Below are positions 1-9,302 of a stretch of 64,000 bases of DNA, piece by piece (position 1 is the stretch's first letter; each line of letters opens with the position of its first letter). Made by a program: the position numbers and the translations under genes. The stretch is from Hasllibacter sp. MH4015 (GTDB lineage Bacteria > Pseudomonadota > Alphaproteobacteria > Rhodobacterales > Rhodobacteraceae). Where the stretch lies: the NCBI RefSeq assembly GCF_020177575.1, contig NZ_JAHTBK010000001.1:2229875-2293874 (forward strand), given 5' to 3'. Under the pieces are notes generated by a model. It was not told where the DNA came from. It worked only from the letters and a program-made list of their open reading frames with translations, and searched no databases.

Positions 1-933
1 GTCGGCCTGGCCATGGGTGCGCATCAGATCCTCGAGGATCGGGATCAGCGTGTCGCGGTTGACGACGCGGGCGGAATTGGTGGCGAAACGCGCGTCATCG
101 GCAAGGTCCGGCCGCCCGAGGAAATCGCAAAACCGCGTGTATTGCAGGTCGTTGCCCACGGCGACGAGGACATGGCCATCGGCGCATTCGAAGGTCTGGT
201 AGGGCACGATGGTCGCGTGCTGTTGCCCCCGGCGCGGGCGCGGCTTGCCGGTGGTCAGATGCGCCACCCCTTCGTTGATCATCCACGCCACCGATGCATC
301 GACGAGCGAGAGGTCGATATGCTGCCCCTGGCCCGTCCGGGTGCGATGATGGAGCGCCGCGAGGATACCGGTCGCGGCATACATACCGGTCATAACGTCC
401 GCGATGCCGACGGCCACCTTGGCCGGGGGGCCATCGGCCTCCCCCGTCAGGGACATGATGCCGGAATATCCCTGCGCCATCAGGTCATAGCCCGGCTTTT
501 CGCGGTTCGGCCCGGTCTGCCCGAAGCCTGAGATCGAGCAATAGATCAGGTGCGGGTGGCGCGCGCCCATGGTAGCGTGATCCAGCCCGTATTTGTCCAA
601 TCCGCCGGGCTTGAAATTCTCGATGCAGATGTCGGCACGGGCGGCGATGTCGTGGATCACCTGTTGGCCCTCAGTCGTGGCGATGTCCACGGCGACCGAC
701 AGCTTGTTGCGGTTGGTGCACATGAAATAGGACGACAGATCGGTGCGTTCGCCATCCGTGCCGGTGGCGAAGGGCGGGCCCCAGCCGCGGGTGTCGTCGC
801 CCCGTCCGGGATGTTCGACCTTGATCACGGTGGCGCCCAGGTCGCCGAGCGCCTGGGTGCAGGTCGGCCCGGCGAGGATGCGGCTGAGGTCGAGGACGAT
901 TATCCCGTCAAGCGGTCCCTTAGATCCGTCCAT
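1..933 (-). CDS. CaiB/BaiF family CoA-transferase, 3' end outside window
   Basis: The frame starts at the ATG at 933 and stays open to base 1, so only the first 311 residues are visible. The N-terminus (MDGSKGPLDGIIVLDLSRIL, then AGPTCTQALGDLGATVIKVE) is the typical opening of the type III CoA-transferase family, which moves CoA between carboxylic acids in the cytoplasm. The start overlaps the end of the upstream TPP-enzyme gene by 14 bp, so the two are probably co-transcribed and translationally coupled. The pairing suggests degradation of an organic acid: one enzyme decarboxylates or ligates a 2-oxo acid and the other handles a CoA ester. The substrate cannot be read from sequence. Confidence 0.85.
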   Translation of the reverse strand, partial: MDGSKGPLDGIIVLDLSRILAGPTCTQALGDLGATVIKVEHPGRGDDTRGWGPPFATGTDGERTDLSSYFMCTNRNKLSVAVDIATTEGQQVIHDIAARADICIENFKPGGLDKYGLDHATMGARHPHLIYCSISGFGQTGPNREKPGYDLMAQGYSGIMSLTGEADGPPAKVAVGIADVMTGMYAATGILAALHHRTRTGQGQHIDLSLVDASVAWMINEGVAHLTTGKPRPRRGQQHATIVPYQTFECADGHVLVAVGNDLQYTRFCDFLGRPDLADDARFATNSARVVNRDTLIPILEDLMRTHGQAD

Positions 934-2539
934 CGTATCCTCCTCGGTCGATATGGGCGTCGATCACGGTGAACGTGTCGGCAATCAGTGCGGCGTCGAT
1001 CGCCACGCGCAGCTCCGCCCGGTTGGTGACGGTCACGCCGACCCCGCCCATGGCGCGGCCCATGGCGGCGATGTCGTGGCGGATCGGGAAATCGACGCCG
1101 GCATTCGTCAATTGCCGCTCACGCTGTTTCTTCTCGATCAGGGACAGGGAGGCGTCGTTGAGCACGATGATGATCGGTTTCAGCCCCATCTCCGCCGCCG
1201 TGGTCAGATCGCCCGGCATCATCAGGAAGCCGCCATCACCCAGGAACGCGACGGCGGGGCGGTCGGGATCGGCCAGCGCGAGGCCCATGGCCATCGGAAT
1301 GGCGCAACCCATGGTGCAGAGGCCGGTGGATTGGATGATCGTGCGCGGGGTGTGGGTGGTCCACATCTGGGACAGCAGGATGCGGTGGGCCCCGGAATCG
1401 ACGCTGATCGCGGTCGCCTCAGGCAGGGCCGCGCGCGCCTCGGCAATCACGCCGGCCGGTCCCCATTCGGCATCATGGGGGAAGGCTCGCGTCAGGGCGG
1501 CATTGGTGGCGGCGGGTTCGCCCCCGGGCCAGCGCGGGGCGGCCGGTTCGGCCTCCATCAGGGCGCCGAGCGTCGCGCCGATGGAACAGGTGAAGCTGAG
1601 GGTCGCCTGGTGCATGTAGTGGCGGTTCTCGACGGCCTGCAGATCGACGACATGTTGCGCGGATGGGTCCCAAGGCTCCCGCCAGCCGGGGCGCATCTCG
1701 ATCGGGTCGTAGCCCGCAAGAAGGATCAGGTCGGCCTGTTGGACAAGCGGCAGGAGGTGCCGGTCGGCGAGCGGGGACAGGCCCGCGCCGCCCATCGCGA
1801 GCGGATCGGTTTCGGGCAGCACGCCCTTGGCCTTGTAGGTGGTGATGACGGGAATTTCGAAGTGTTCCGCGAAGGCGGCAAGGGCGGCGGGGCCGTTTGG
1901 TTCTGCGAGCACGTCCAGCCCGGCAAGGATCAACGGGCGTTCCGCAGTGCCGATCCAGTCGCGCAGGAGCTTGGCCTTGTCGCCCCCCGGCACGGTCACG
2001 CCCAAGGGTGCGCGGCAGCGGTGCTTGCGTTGTGATGGCGCATCTGCGACGGCGATCGGCACGTCGATCAGGACAGGTCCGCCGCGCGGCTCCGTCGCGA
2101 TGGCGATGGCCTTGTCGGCGATGGTATCGGCCTCCCCCGCGCTGAGGGTGAAGGTCGCCTTGGTGATCGGGTCCAGCACGGCGCGGTGATCGAGCACCTG
2201 GTGGGTGTAGGTCAGCGCCTCGTCCGCGTCGATGCAGCCGGTCAGAACCACCATCGGCACGCGATCCTGTTCTGCATTGGCCACCACGTTGACGGCGTTC
2301 ATCAGGCCCGGCCCGACGGTTGCCACCAAAACCACGGGCGCGCCATCGACATGGTGCACGCCCTCGCCCATAAAACCGCCCGCGTTTTCGTGTTTGACGA
2401 GGTGGAAGGCGATGCCGGCGCGGGTCAGCGCGTCCACGATGGTCAGGACCTCGCCGCCGGGCATTCCGAACGCATGGCGGCACCCGGCCTCGAACAAGCG
2501 CTGCGCGACGGCGTCGGCGGCGCGTATCTGTTGTGCCAT
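920..2539 (-). CDS. Thiamine diphosphate-dependent enzyme of the acetolactate synthase family
   Basis: A 539-residue protein with the three-domain layout of TPP enzymes. The N-terminal Pyr domain has the activating glutamate in KHENAGG (E51). A central domain follows, and the C-terminal PP domain has the Mg-TPP motif GDGGFL...VLND from about residue 434. I start it at the second ATG (2539) because GGAGG lies a few bases upstream; an in-frame ATG at 2557 has no such site. It could be an acetolactate synthase-like or 2-oxo-acid decarboxylase paralogue. The neighbouring CaiB gene rather than ilvH argues against a biosynthetic IlvB. Confidence 0.85.
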   Translation of the reverse strand: MAQQIRAADAVAQRLFEAGCRHAFGMPGGEVLTIVDALTRAGIAFHLVKHENAGGFMGEGVHHVDGAPVVLVATVGPGLMNAVNVVANAEQDRVPMVVLTGCIDADEALTYTHQVLDHRAVLDPITKATFTLSAGEADTIADKAIAIATEPRGGPVLIDVPIAVADAPSQRKHRCRAPLGVTVPGGDKAKLLRDWIGTAERPLILAGLDVLAEPNGPAALAAFAEHFEIPVITTYKAKGVLPETDPLAMGGAGLSPLADRHLLPLVQQADLILLAGYDPIEMRPGWREPWDPSAQHVVDLQAVENRHYMHQATLSFTCSIGATLGALMEAEPAAPRWPGGEPAATNAALTRAFPHDAEWGPAGVIAEARAALPEATAISVDSGAHRILLSQMWTTHTPRTIIQSTGLCTMGCAIPMAMGLALADPDRPAVAFLGDGGFLMMPGDLTTAAEMGLKPIIIVLNDASLSLIEKKQRERQLTNAGVDFPIRHDIAAMGRAMGGVGVTVTNRAELRVAIDAALIADTFTVIDAHIDRGGYDGRI

Positions 2540-2727
2540 TGTGATCCTCCTGCACACCCCTGCCCGGCGTAGCGCAAAGCGCGCGCCGCTCCAAGCGGAT
2601 GTGGTGACACAAGGCTGTGTCCCGGGTCGCCACCGGGGGCCGCCATGCCCGCCACCATTGCGCCGCGCCGCCCGCCCGCGTTAGACGTGGGGACAAGGAC
2701 GGCAGCACGCCGCCGGTGCGGGGACAG

Positions 2728-4971
2728 ATGGCACAGAGTTCTGACACGGAAAGCCGCAAGCTTCTTTCGCGCTTGCAGGCTGTCATGGCCGACGCCGATG
2801 CGGGCCAGGAACGGCTTGACCGGATCGTGCATCTGATCGCGGATTCGATGGGGACTGAAGTCTGCTCCGTCTACCTGCTGCGCGACGCTGACACGTTGGA
2901 ATTATGCGCCACCCAGGGCCTCGCGCCCGAGGCGGTCCATGTCACGCGGATGCGCCTTGGCGAGGGGTTGGTGGGCCGCGTGGCCAAGTTCGCCCGCGCG
3001 ATCAACACCGCGAACGCGCCCGTCGCCAAGGGCTTCCGCTACATGCCGGAGACGGGGGAGGAGGCATATTCCTCGTTCCTCGGCGTGCCGATCCAGCGCC
3101 TGGGGGAGCCGATGGGCGTGCTGGTCGTGCAATCCAAGGACGAGCGCGAATATTCCGAGGACGAGGTCTATGCCCTCGAAGTCGTCGCGATGGTGCTGGC
3201 CGAGATGACGGAGCTTGGGGTTTTCGTGGGTGAAGGCGCGGCGCTGAGCGCGCGGCATACGAGCCAATACATGATCCGGGGCACCTGCGCACAGGAAGGG
3301 GCCGCGATGGGCCAAGTCTGGCTGCACGAGCCGCGCGTGGTCGTCACCCGCCCCGTCGCCGATGACCCCGAGGCCGAGCGCAAGCGCCTGAACGAGGCCA
3401 TCGACCAGCTGCGCACCGATATCGACAAGATGCTGACCCGCGCGCCGAGGGGAGACAAGGAGCAGGCGGAGGTGCTGGAAGCCTACCGGATGTTCGCCCG
3501 ATCCCGCGGCTGGATGCGCCGGATGGAGGAGGATATCGCCCGCGGCCTGTCCGCAGAGGCCGCCGTGGAAAAGGAACAATCGAGCGCGCGCGCAAGGATG
3601 CAGACCGTGCCCGACGCCTATCTGCGCGACCGGCTGCATGACCTTGACGATCTGTCGAACCGGCTTTTGCGGCTGCTGACCGGACAGGGGCGCGATACAG
3701 GGGCGGAATTGCCGAAAAACCCGGTGCTTGTCGCGCGCAATATCGGGCCTGCGGAATTGCTTGATTACGGGCGCAAGCTGAAGGGTGTGGTGCTGGAGGA
3801 AGGCTCCGTCGGGTCGCACGCGGCCATCGTGGCGCGCGCGCTTGCGATCCCGTTGGTGATCCATGCCAAGCGGATCACGACGGAGGCGCTGAACGGCGAT
3901 CCGATCCTTGTCGACGGGGATCAGGGCATCGTCCACCTCCGCCCCGAGGATACGGTTTCGGGCGCGTTTCAGGACAAGATGGCGATGCAGGCGGAGGCGC
4001 AGGAGCGCTATGCCTCGATCCGGGACAAGCCCGCGCAGGCCCTGTGCGGCACGGTGGTGAGCCTTCAGATGAATGCGGGCCTGATGGCCGATCTGCCCTC
4101 CCTCCCCTCCTCTGGGGCCGAAGGGGTGGGGCTTTTCCGGACCGAATTGCAGTTCCTGACCCGCGCGCGTGTGCCACGGCGGGGCGAATTGGCGAAGCTC
4201 TATTCCTCCGTCATGGATGCGGCGGGCGACAAGCGCGTGGTGTTCCGCACGCTCGATATCGGGTCTGACAAGGTGCTGCCCTATATGAAGCCGCAGGACG
4301 AGCCGAACCCGGCCCTTGGATGGCGCGCGATCCGCGTGGGCCTCGACAAACCGGGCGTGATGCGGATGCAATTGCAGGCGCTGATCCGGGCGGCGAACGG
4401 GCGGCCCCTGTCGGTCATGTTCCCGTTCATCGCCCAGTTCGACGAATTCACCGCCGCGCGCGATCACCTGATGAAGGAGATCGACCGGGAGGCCGCGTTG
4501 GGCCATGTCCTGCCCGCCGACCTGAAGGTGGGCGCGATGCTGGAGACCCCGAGCCTTGCCTTCGCGCCGCGCCAGTTCTTCGAGATGGCCGATTTCATCT
4601 CCATCGGGGGCAATGACCTGAAGCAATTCTTCTTTGCCGCCGACCGGGAAAACGAACGGGTGCGCCGCCGCTATGACACGCTCAACGTCAGCTTCCTGAC
4701 CTTCATGGAGCAGATCGTGCATCGCTGCGCCGAAAGCGACACGCCCTTGAGTTTTTGCGGGGAGGATGCAGGTCGCCCGGTGGAGGCCGTGTGCTTCGCC
4801 GCCATGGGCCTGCGCAACCTGTCGATGCGCCCCGCCTCCATCGGGCCGGTGAAATCGCTGCTGCGCCGGGTGAACCTGGACGAGGCCCGGGCCGTCATCA
4901 CCGACGCGCGGGGCAGCGGTGCCCAAAGCGTGCGCGGGGCGGTGATGGACTGGCTGAAGCGGCAGGGGTGA
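2728..4971 (+). CDS. ptsP: Phosphoenolpyruvate-protein phosphotransferase PtsP (EI-Ntr)
   Basis: A 747-residue first enzyme of the nitrogen phosphotransferase system. It transfers phosphate from PEP to its own histidine and then to NPr, linking nitrogen and carbon status to regulation of potassium, PHB and other processes. Domains in order: N-terminal GAF (about 20-165), the swivelling phosphohistidine domain with the active His364 in GSVGSHAAIVARA, and a C-terminal PEP-binding TIM barrel ending with GEDAGRPVEAVCF and RNLSMRPASIG. The ATG at 2728 gives the expected length; the open frame extends further upstream but with unlikely protein. It is transcribed divergently from the TPP/CaiB pair. 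Confidence 0.95.
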   Translation: MAQSSDTESRKLLSRLQAVMADADAGQERLDRIVHLIADSMGTEVCSVYLLRDADTLELCATQGLAPEAVHVTRMRLGEGLVGRVAKFARAINTANAPVAKGFRYMPETGEEAYSSFLGVPIQRLGEPMGVLVVQSKDEREYSEDEVYALEVVAMVLAEMTELGVFVGEGAALSARHTSQYMIRGTCAQEGAAMGQVWLHEPRVVVTRPVADDPEAERKRLNEAIDQLRTDIDKMLTRAPRGDKEQAEVLEAYRMFARSRGWMRRMEEDIARGLSAEAAVEKEQSSARARMQTVPDAYLRDRLHDLDDLSNRLLRLLTGQGRDTGAELPKNPVLVARNIGPAELLDYGRKLKGVVLEEGSVGSHAAIVARALAIPLVIHAKRITTEALNGDPILVDGDQGIVHLRPEDTVSGAFQDKMAMQAEAQERYASIRDKPAQALCGTVVSLQMNAGLMADLPSLPSSGAEGVGLFRTELQFLTRARVPRRGELAKLYSSVMDAAGDKRVVFRTLDIGSDKVLPYMKPQDEPNPALGWRAIRVGLDKPGVMRMQLQALIRAANGRPLSVMFPFIAQFDEFTAARDHLMKEIDREAALGHVLPADLKVGAMLETPSLAFAPRQFFEMADFISIGGNDLKQFFFAADRENERVRRRYDTLNVSFLTFMEQIVHRCAESDTPLSFCGEDAGRPVEAVCFAAMGLRNLSMRPASIGPVKSLLRRVNLDEARAVITDARGSGAQSVRGAVMDWLKRQG

Positions 4972-5060
4972 ATGGCAAGGGGCTTATCACGGTTGATAAG
5001 CGACATTAAGCCATTGATTCTAAATCAAAATCGAATTCCTGTTAACCGTTTCTTAACCCG

Positions 5061-5687
5061 TCACGTGCTCCGGCGCAGGGTGGCCGTCAGCACGCCCATG
5101 GCGATCAGCGTGGCGCCGCCCGCGCGGGTGAGCCATGCGATGACGCCGGGACGCGAGAGGCGGTTGCGCAGGCTGCCGGCCAGAAACGCATAGGCCAATG
5201 CATTGAGCGTGGCGATGGCAACGAAGGTTCCGATCAGGATGGCGAATTGCGGGATCAGCGGTGCCTCTGGCGTGATGAATTGCGGCACGAAGGCGATGAA
5301 GAACGCGATGCTTTTCGGGTTGAGCGCCGTCACCACGGTGGCATGGCCGAAGGTGCGACGGGCGGTGACGGCCTGCGCCTCGGGCAGGGCGAAAGCGGCG
5401 GAGCGCGCGCCGAGGATCATCTTGATCCCGAGATAGATCAGGTAAACCGCGCCGACCCATTTCAGCACGGTGAAAAGCGTCGCCGAGGCCAGGACCAGCG
5501 CGCCCAGGCCGGCCAGCGAGGCGGTCATGGCGATCAGATCGCCCACGGCCACCCCGGCGGCGGTCGACACGGCAACCCGGCGGCCCTGGCTGATGGCGTA
5601 GCTGAGCACCAGCAGCACGGTGGGACCGGGGATCAGCACCAGGAGGGTGGAGGCGGCGGCGAAGGCAAGCCAGGTGTCGAGGGGCAT
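5061..5687 (-). CDS. LysE family amino-acid exporter
   Basis: A 208-residue inner-membrane protein with about six hydrophobic segments. It carries the family signature IPGPTVLLVLSYAISQGRR near the N-terminus, where RhtB/LysE proteins have their conserved PGP motif. The family exports amino acids such as lysine, homoserine or threonine by proton antiport; the substrate here is unknown. The start at MPLDTW is chosen because GGAG lies about 7 bases upstream; a longer frame begins at 5711. It ends about 90 bp from the convergent ptsP stop. Confidence 0.88.
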   Translation of the reverse strand: MPLDTWLAFAAASTLLVLIPGPTVLLVLSYAISQGRRVAVSTAAGVAVGDLIAMTASLAGLGALVLASATLFTVLKWVGAVYLIYLGIKMILGARSAAFALPEAQAVTARRTFGHATVVTALNPKSIAFFIAFVPQFITPEAPLIPQFAILIGTFVAIATLNALAYAFLAGSLRNRLSRPGVIAWLTRAGGATLIAMGVLTATLRRST

Positions 5688-5711
5688 GGTGGGACTCCTT
5701 TTCCGTGACAC

Positions 5712-6188
5712 TCAGCCCCAAAGCGGCGGCTTTGTCACCATCAACCAGAATATCACGATGAGTGCCACAAAGGCGGGCCATCCCAGCGCGAACCAGATGC
5801 GGTAGGCGCGCGTCGCTTCCGGCGGTAAAGGCTGGTCCTGCGCCACGGCCTCCGCCGCCAGATCACGGATGCGGATTTGCAGGCGCACGACCGGAAGCCA
5901 GCAGGCGAAGGCGAGACCATAGAGCGCGTAGGTCAGAAGCAGCCAAGGCTCCGTCAGGGACCAGCCTTGCAGCCAGATCAGCCAGAGCCCGCTGGCCGGT
6001 TGGACCAGGCCCGCAGGTGTGGTGAAGAGCCAATCTGCCACGACCACGCCCGACGCAACCCCGTGGACCTGCCCCGGCACGGCGCGGCGCATGGCCCAGA
6101 CCATCTGGAACGCCGTCCCGATGCCGGTGCCGAACAGAACCGTGCTCGACAGGATATGGATCCATTTCGCCAGCAGGTACGGGTCCAT
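5712..6188 (-). CDS. DUF2269 family membrane protein
   Basis: A 158-residue protein with four predicted membrane helices and the opening DPYLLAKWIHILSSTVLFGT, characteristic of DUF2269. The conserved WIHI segment with its histidine is a family feature. No biochemical role is established. Its start touches the stop of the upstream SDR-DoxX gene (1-bp overlap at 6188), so the two form an operon. Heme-binding membrane proteins look similar, but I see no evidence for cofactor binding beyond the conserved histidine. Confidence 0.8.
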   Translation of the reverse strand: MDPYLLAKWIHILSSTVLFGTGIGTAFQMVWAMRRAVPGQVHGVASGVVVADWLFTTPAGLVQPASGLWLIWLQGWSLTEPWLLLTYALYGLAFACWLPVVRLQIRIRDLAAEAVAQDQPLPPEATRAYRIWFALGWPAFVALIVIFWLMVTKPPLWG

Positions 6189-7447
6189 CAGCGTTCATCC
6201 TCCAACACCATCCAGGTCACGATCAGGACAAGGATGGGCAGGTTCTTGAGCAGCCCGCCGAGGGGGAGGAGCCACAGGAACGGCGCCAATAAAGTGAAGG
6301 CCAGGGTGTACGCGCCAACAAGCGCCAGTTGCGCGAGGCCCGTCAGGCGGGGGCGCCAGTTGCGGATCAGCGCCAGCGCGATGGCAAGATCGGCCAGCCC
6401 CCCACCCCGCGCCAGCGCGATCCAGAGCGCATCGGGCAGGTCCAAATGAGCGGTCATGGGCAGAAACGTCTCGGCGGGCAGGAACAGGCCCAGAAGGCCC
6501 GAGGCGATCCAGAGCAGCGCAAGGGTCAGTCGGATCAGCGGACGCAGCAGGAACAGGCGTGCGTGCCACAGGTCCTGAGTGCCAGCGGGGCGGTGGGTCA
6601 GAAATTGTTCAATCCCGCGCGGTTTGGCGGTGAGTTGATCCACCAGTGGGGCTTCCGCCGTTTCCACCCCCTGCTCGATCTGCGCCACTGCCGTACGGGA
6701 AATCGGGCCGAGGTTCAGCGCATCGCCCACCGCGCCCCCGATCCGCGCCACCGCAGGCGACATCGGCAGCGCGCGCGCCGGTGGCAGGCCAAGCCAGCCG
6801 CGCAGGTCGCGTAGCAGATCGGCCTGGGTGATCCGGGTCGGACCGCCGATGTCATAGGGCTGGCCCGGTTTCGGCGCGTCCAGGCACTCGCCCACCACCC
6901 GGGCCAGATCCTCGGCATGGATCGGATTGAAGACCTGATCCCCCTGCCCCACCATCGGCGTCACGGCGGGCAACGCGGCCAGGGCGCGGAGAAGCGACGT
7001 GCCGCCATAGGACGTATCGGCCATGACGAGGCCGGGGCGCAGGATGGTGATTTTGGCGGCGGCGGCCACATCCTCCCCCGCGCGGCGCCACCGGGCGAAT
7101 GGCGTGTCCGCCTCGATCCCCACGGCGGAGATCAGAACACCGCCATCGGCGTTCGCGTAGGCGGCGGCGGGGGCTTTCACATGGACGGCTTCGAACCGCG
7201 CATCGCTGGCCGTCAGAAGCCCCGCGGCATTGACGATCTTGCGCCCCGTGGCAACGCCCGCCCAGAACGCGGGGTCATGGGTTTGGGGATCGGCCAGATC
7301 GGCAGTGAAGCAGGCAAAGCCCATCCGCGCCAACCGGGTCGTGCGGCGCGCGGAGGCCACGACGTCCCAACCTTCCGCCCGCAGGTGAAAGGCGATGTGG
7401 CGCCCGATGAACCCGTCGGCACCGAGGATCAGGACCTTGCCGGTCAT
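6188..7447 (-). CDS. NAD(P)-binding SDR-like protein fused to DoxX-like membrane domain
   Basis: A 419-residue fusion. Residues 1-280 are an atypical short-chain dehydrogenase fold with a nucleotide-binding loop GADGFIGRH at the very N-terminus. The last 120 residues hold four hydrophobic segments of the DoxX-like type (LTLALLWIASGLLGLF onward). This architecture is known as a stand-alone fusion family whose function is not established; a redox role at the inner membrane is likely. It is the first gene of a two-gene operon with the DUF2269 gene. Confidence 0.82.
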   Translation of the reverse strand: MTGKVLILGADGFIGRHIAFHLRAEGWDVVASARRTTRLARMGFACFTADLADPQTHDPAFWAGVATGRKIVNAAGLLTASDARFEAVHVKAPAAAYANADGGVLISAVGIEADTPFARWRRAGEDVAAAAKITILRPGLVMADTSYGGTSLLRALAALPAVTPMVGQGDQVFNPIHAEDLARVVGECLDAPKPGQPYDIGGPTRITQADLLRDLRGWLGLPPARALPMSPAVARIGGAVGDALNLGPISRTAVAQIEQGVETAEAPLVDQLTAKPRGIEQFLTHRPAGTQDLWHARLFLLRPLIRLTLALLWIASGLLGLFLPAETFLPMTAHLDLPDALWIALARGGGLADLAIALALIRNWRPRLTGLAQLALVGAYTLAFTLLAPFLWLLPLGGLLKNLPILVLIVTWMVLEDER

Positions 7448-7629
7448 GGGGAGGGATTGCGTCGCGTCGTCATTCTATGCACACAGAGCCTGAAACGCGG
7501 GGCGATGTCATGGGAAATCCGGTCCGCCGTGCTGAGCTGTGCCCACAAATGCGGAAGATGCCCCCGGAGCCGCGCACCGGCACGTCCGCGACTCGCCGCA
7601 AAGGGGCCCTTCATGATATGCTTCGCCCC

Positions 7630-8043
7630 ATGTCAGAGAGCCGGAAGCCGACCCATTCATCGAGCACCAATCCCTACATCCCGAAAGGTGATGGCGACGG
7701 GCCGGTACAGGCCTATATCGCCGCGATGCCAGGCTGGAAACGCGACGTGGGTCGGCAGATCGACGCGACGGTCGTGGGGACCTTTCCAGATGTGCGGAAA
7801 CAGGTGCGGTGGAATACGCCGTTCTACGGCAAAGACGACGGCTGGTTCCTCGCGCTTTACTGCTACAAATCCTACGTCCAGATCTCGTTTCTGACCGGGT
7901 CCGCCCTTGATCCGGTGCCGCCCAAGGCGTCCAAGGTGGACAGGACGCGCTATCTGGACATCTTCGAGGACGACACGCTCGACACCGCGCAGCTAATCGA
8001 ATGGGTGCGGCAGGCGATGGCGTTGCCGGGGCAGAACCTTTAG
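7630..8043 (+). CDS. DUF1801 domain protein
   Basis: A 137-residue cytoplasmic protein. The core ...QIDATVVGTFPDVRKQVRWN followed by TPFYGKDDGWF matches the DUF1801 (YdhG/YdeI-like) fold. Its members are small alpha/beta proteins related to frataxin-like folds, without a firm activity. The ATG at 7630 is preferred; the open frame runs further upstream but the extra residues are low-complexity and unlike the family. It is a single-gene unit, transcribed away from the SDR gene and towards the sensor-kinase gene. Confidence 0.75.
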   Translation: MSESRKPTHSSSTNPYIPKGDGDGPVQAYIAAMPGWKRDVGRQIDATVVGTFPDVRKQVRWNTPFYGKDDGWFLALYCYKSYVQISFLTGSALDPVPPKASKVDRTRYLDIFEDDTLDTAQLIEWVRQAMALPGQNL

Positions 8044-8123
8044 GGCGTTCCAGACTTGGCGGGCGCGCTTTCACGCGAGGGGCGCGATCAGATGTCGGTC
8101 CGCGTCGGCCCGATCTCAAGGCT

Positions 8124-9068
8124 TTATTTGAACGTGTCCGCCCCGACCTCTCGTGCCGCGTTGCCGTTCAGCTGGCTTGGAATGATTGTGGTCAGCAGCA
8201 TCGTGCCGTAGCCGGTTTTCTCCGCCGGTTCCGCGACCTCGATCCCGGTCTCTTCCCAGGTCAGCAGACAGCCTTCGGATGGCAGCACGGTCCACGTCAC
8301 CGATACCGCCCCGCCTTCTTGCCCGATCGCGCCATATTTCAGGGAGTTGGTGGCAAGTTCGTGGATCGCCATGGCCACGGCCTGGGACTGGAGCATCGAC
8401 AGCGAGTAATCATCGCCGGACACGGAAATCCGGTCCAGCACGTCGGGGCCGTAGACCGCAAGCTGGTGGTCGACGACCGCCGCCATACTCTCTTCTTGCG
8501 TGACGTTCGATCCGCCAAGTTGCTTGTTGAGGGAGACAAGCGACCGCAACCGCCCCTCGAACATAGACAGGAAATCGGGGATGGTCGCGGCGGTGCGCCC
8601 GACCTGCCGCGCCAGGGCGAAGACGATGGAGAACGTATTGCCCATACGGTGCTGCAACTCTCCCATCATGGCGTTGCGCATTTCCCGCATCCGCACCTGG
8701 GCGGAGACATTTTCGCTGAACTGGATCAGGAACGGCTCCCCCGACGGGCCGCTTTGCAGGCTGGCATGGCGGACGGTCCACCATTCCTCCTTCGACACGC
8801 CCTTCACGGTGATGCGGAACGGAACCTCTTCCAGCACCGTCTCCTCACCCTCAAGGGTCGCTTCGAAGAGGGATTTCATCGCGCGCACGCGATCCTCCGC
8901 CTCGGGGAAGGCATCGAAGACGTAGGTGCCGTCCAGATCGTCCCAGGTCCGGCCCACCATTTTCAGGTAGGCCGGGTTCGCCGCCACGAAGCGGAGTGAC
9001 TTGTCGAGGATCATCGTGGGGGCGGGCGAGCGTTCGAACAGAACCTGAAAGTCGATCTTGTTGAGCAT
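8124..9068 (-). CDS. PAS-domain sensor histidine kinase of the HWE/HisKA_2 type
   Basis: A 314-residue soluble kinase. A PAS domain (about 1-120: FERSPAPTMILDKSLRFVAA...) is followed by a dimerisation box ELQHRMGNTFSIV with the phosphoacceptor histidine. An ATPase domain follows, with the N-box AIHELATNSLKYGAIG and a G-rich GTMLLTTIIP segment. Such kinases in alphaproteobacteria usually act on single-domain response regulators or on the general stress response. No regulator gene is adjacent. There is no membrane segment, so the signal is probably cytoplasmic (redox, light or ligand at the PAS). Start at MLNKIDF; a longer frame begins at 9131. Confidence 0.85.
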   Translation of the reverse strand: MLNKIDFQVLFERSPAPTMILDKSLRFVAANPAYLKMVGRTWDDLDGTYVFDAFPEAEDRVRAMKSLFEATLEGEETVLEEVPFRITVKGVSKEEWWTVRHASLQSGPSGEPFLIQFSENVSAQVRMREMRNAMMGELQHRMGNTFSIVFALARQVGRTAATIPDFLSMFEGRLRSLVSLNKQLGGSNVTQEESMAAVVDHQLAVYGPDVLDRISVSGDDYSLSMLQSQAVAMAIHELATNSLKYGAIGQEGGAVSVTWTVLPSEGCLLTWEETGIEVAEPAEKTGYGTMLLTTIIPSQLNGNAAREVGADTFK

Positions 9069-9302
9069 CGTCCGTTCCTTGCACACGCATTCGCCGATCC
9101 GCGGGCCAATATTGACGAAGGGGACCGACAAACGCTTCGCGATGCGCGGCTGCGATCTTTATTCCCCCCGATCGGCATCCTCCACAGCAAAATGGGGAAT
9201 CCGTCAAGGGGCAAACAATCTTGTAAATGCAAGCATCGCGGGCCGTGGGGCTCGGCGTGGAGGCGCGACTTGCGGGGCGAGCGCGGGCCCACCCACGCGC
9301 GG

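Noticed and set aside
2902-4926. Long minus-strand open frame opposite ptsP
   Set aside because: It is an antisense shadow of a GC-rich gene: histidine- and arginine-rich, no domain, and ptsP on the other strand is certain.
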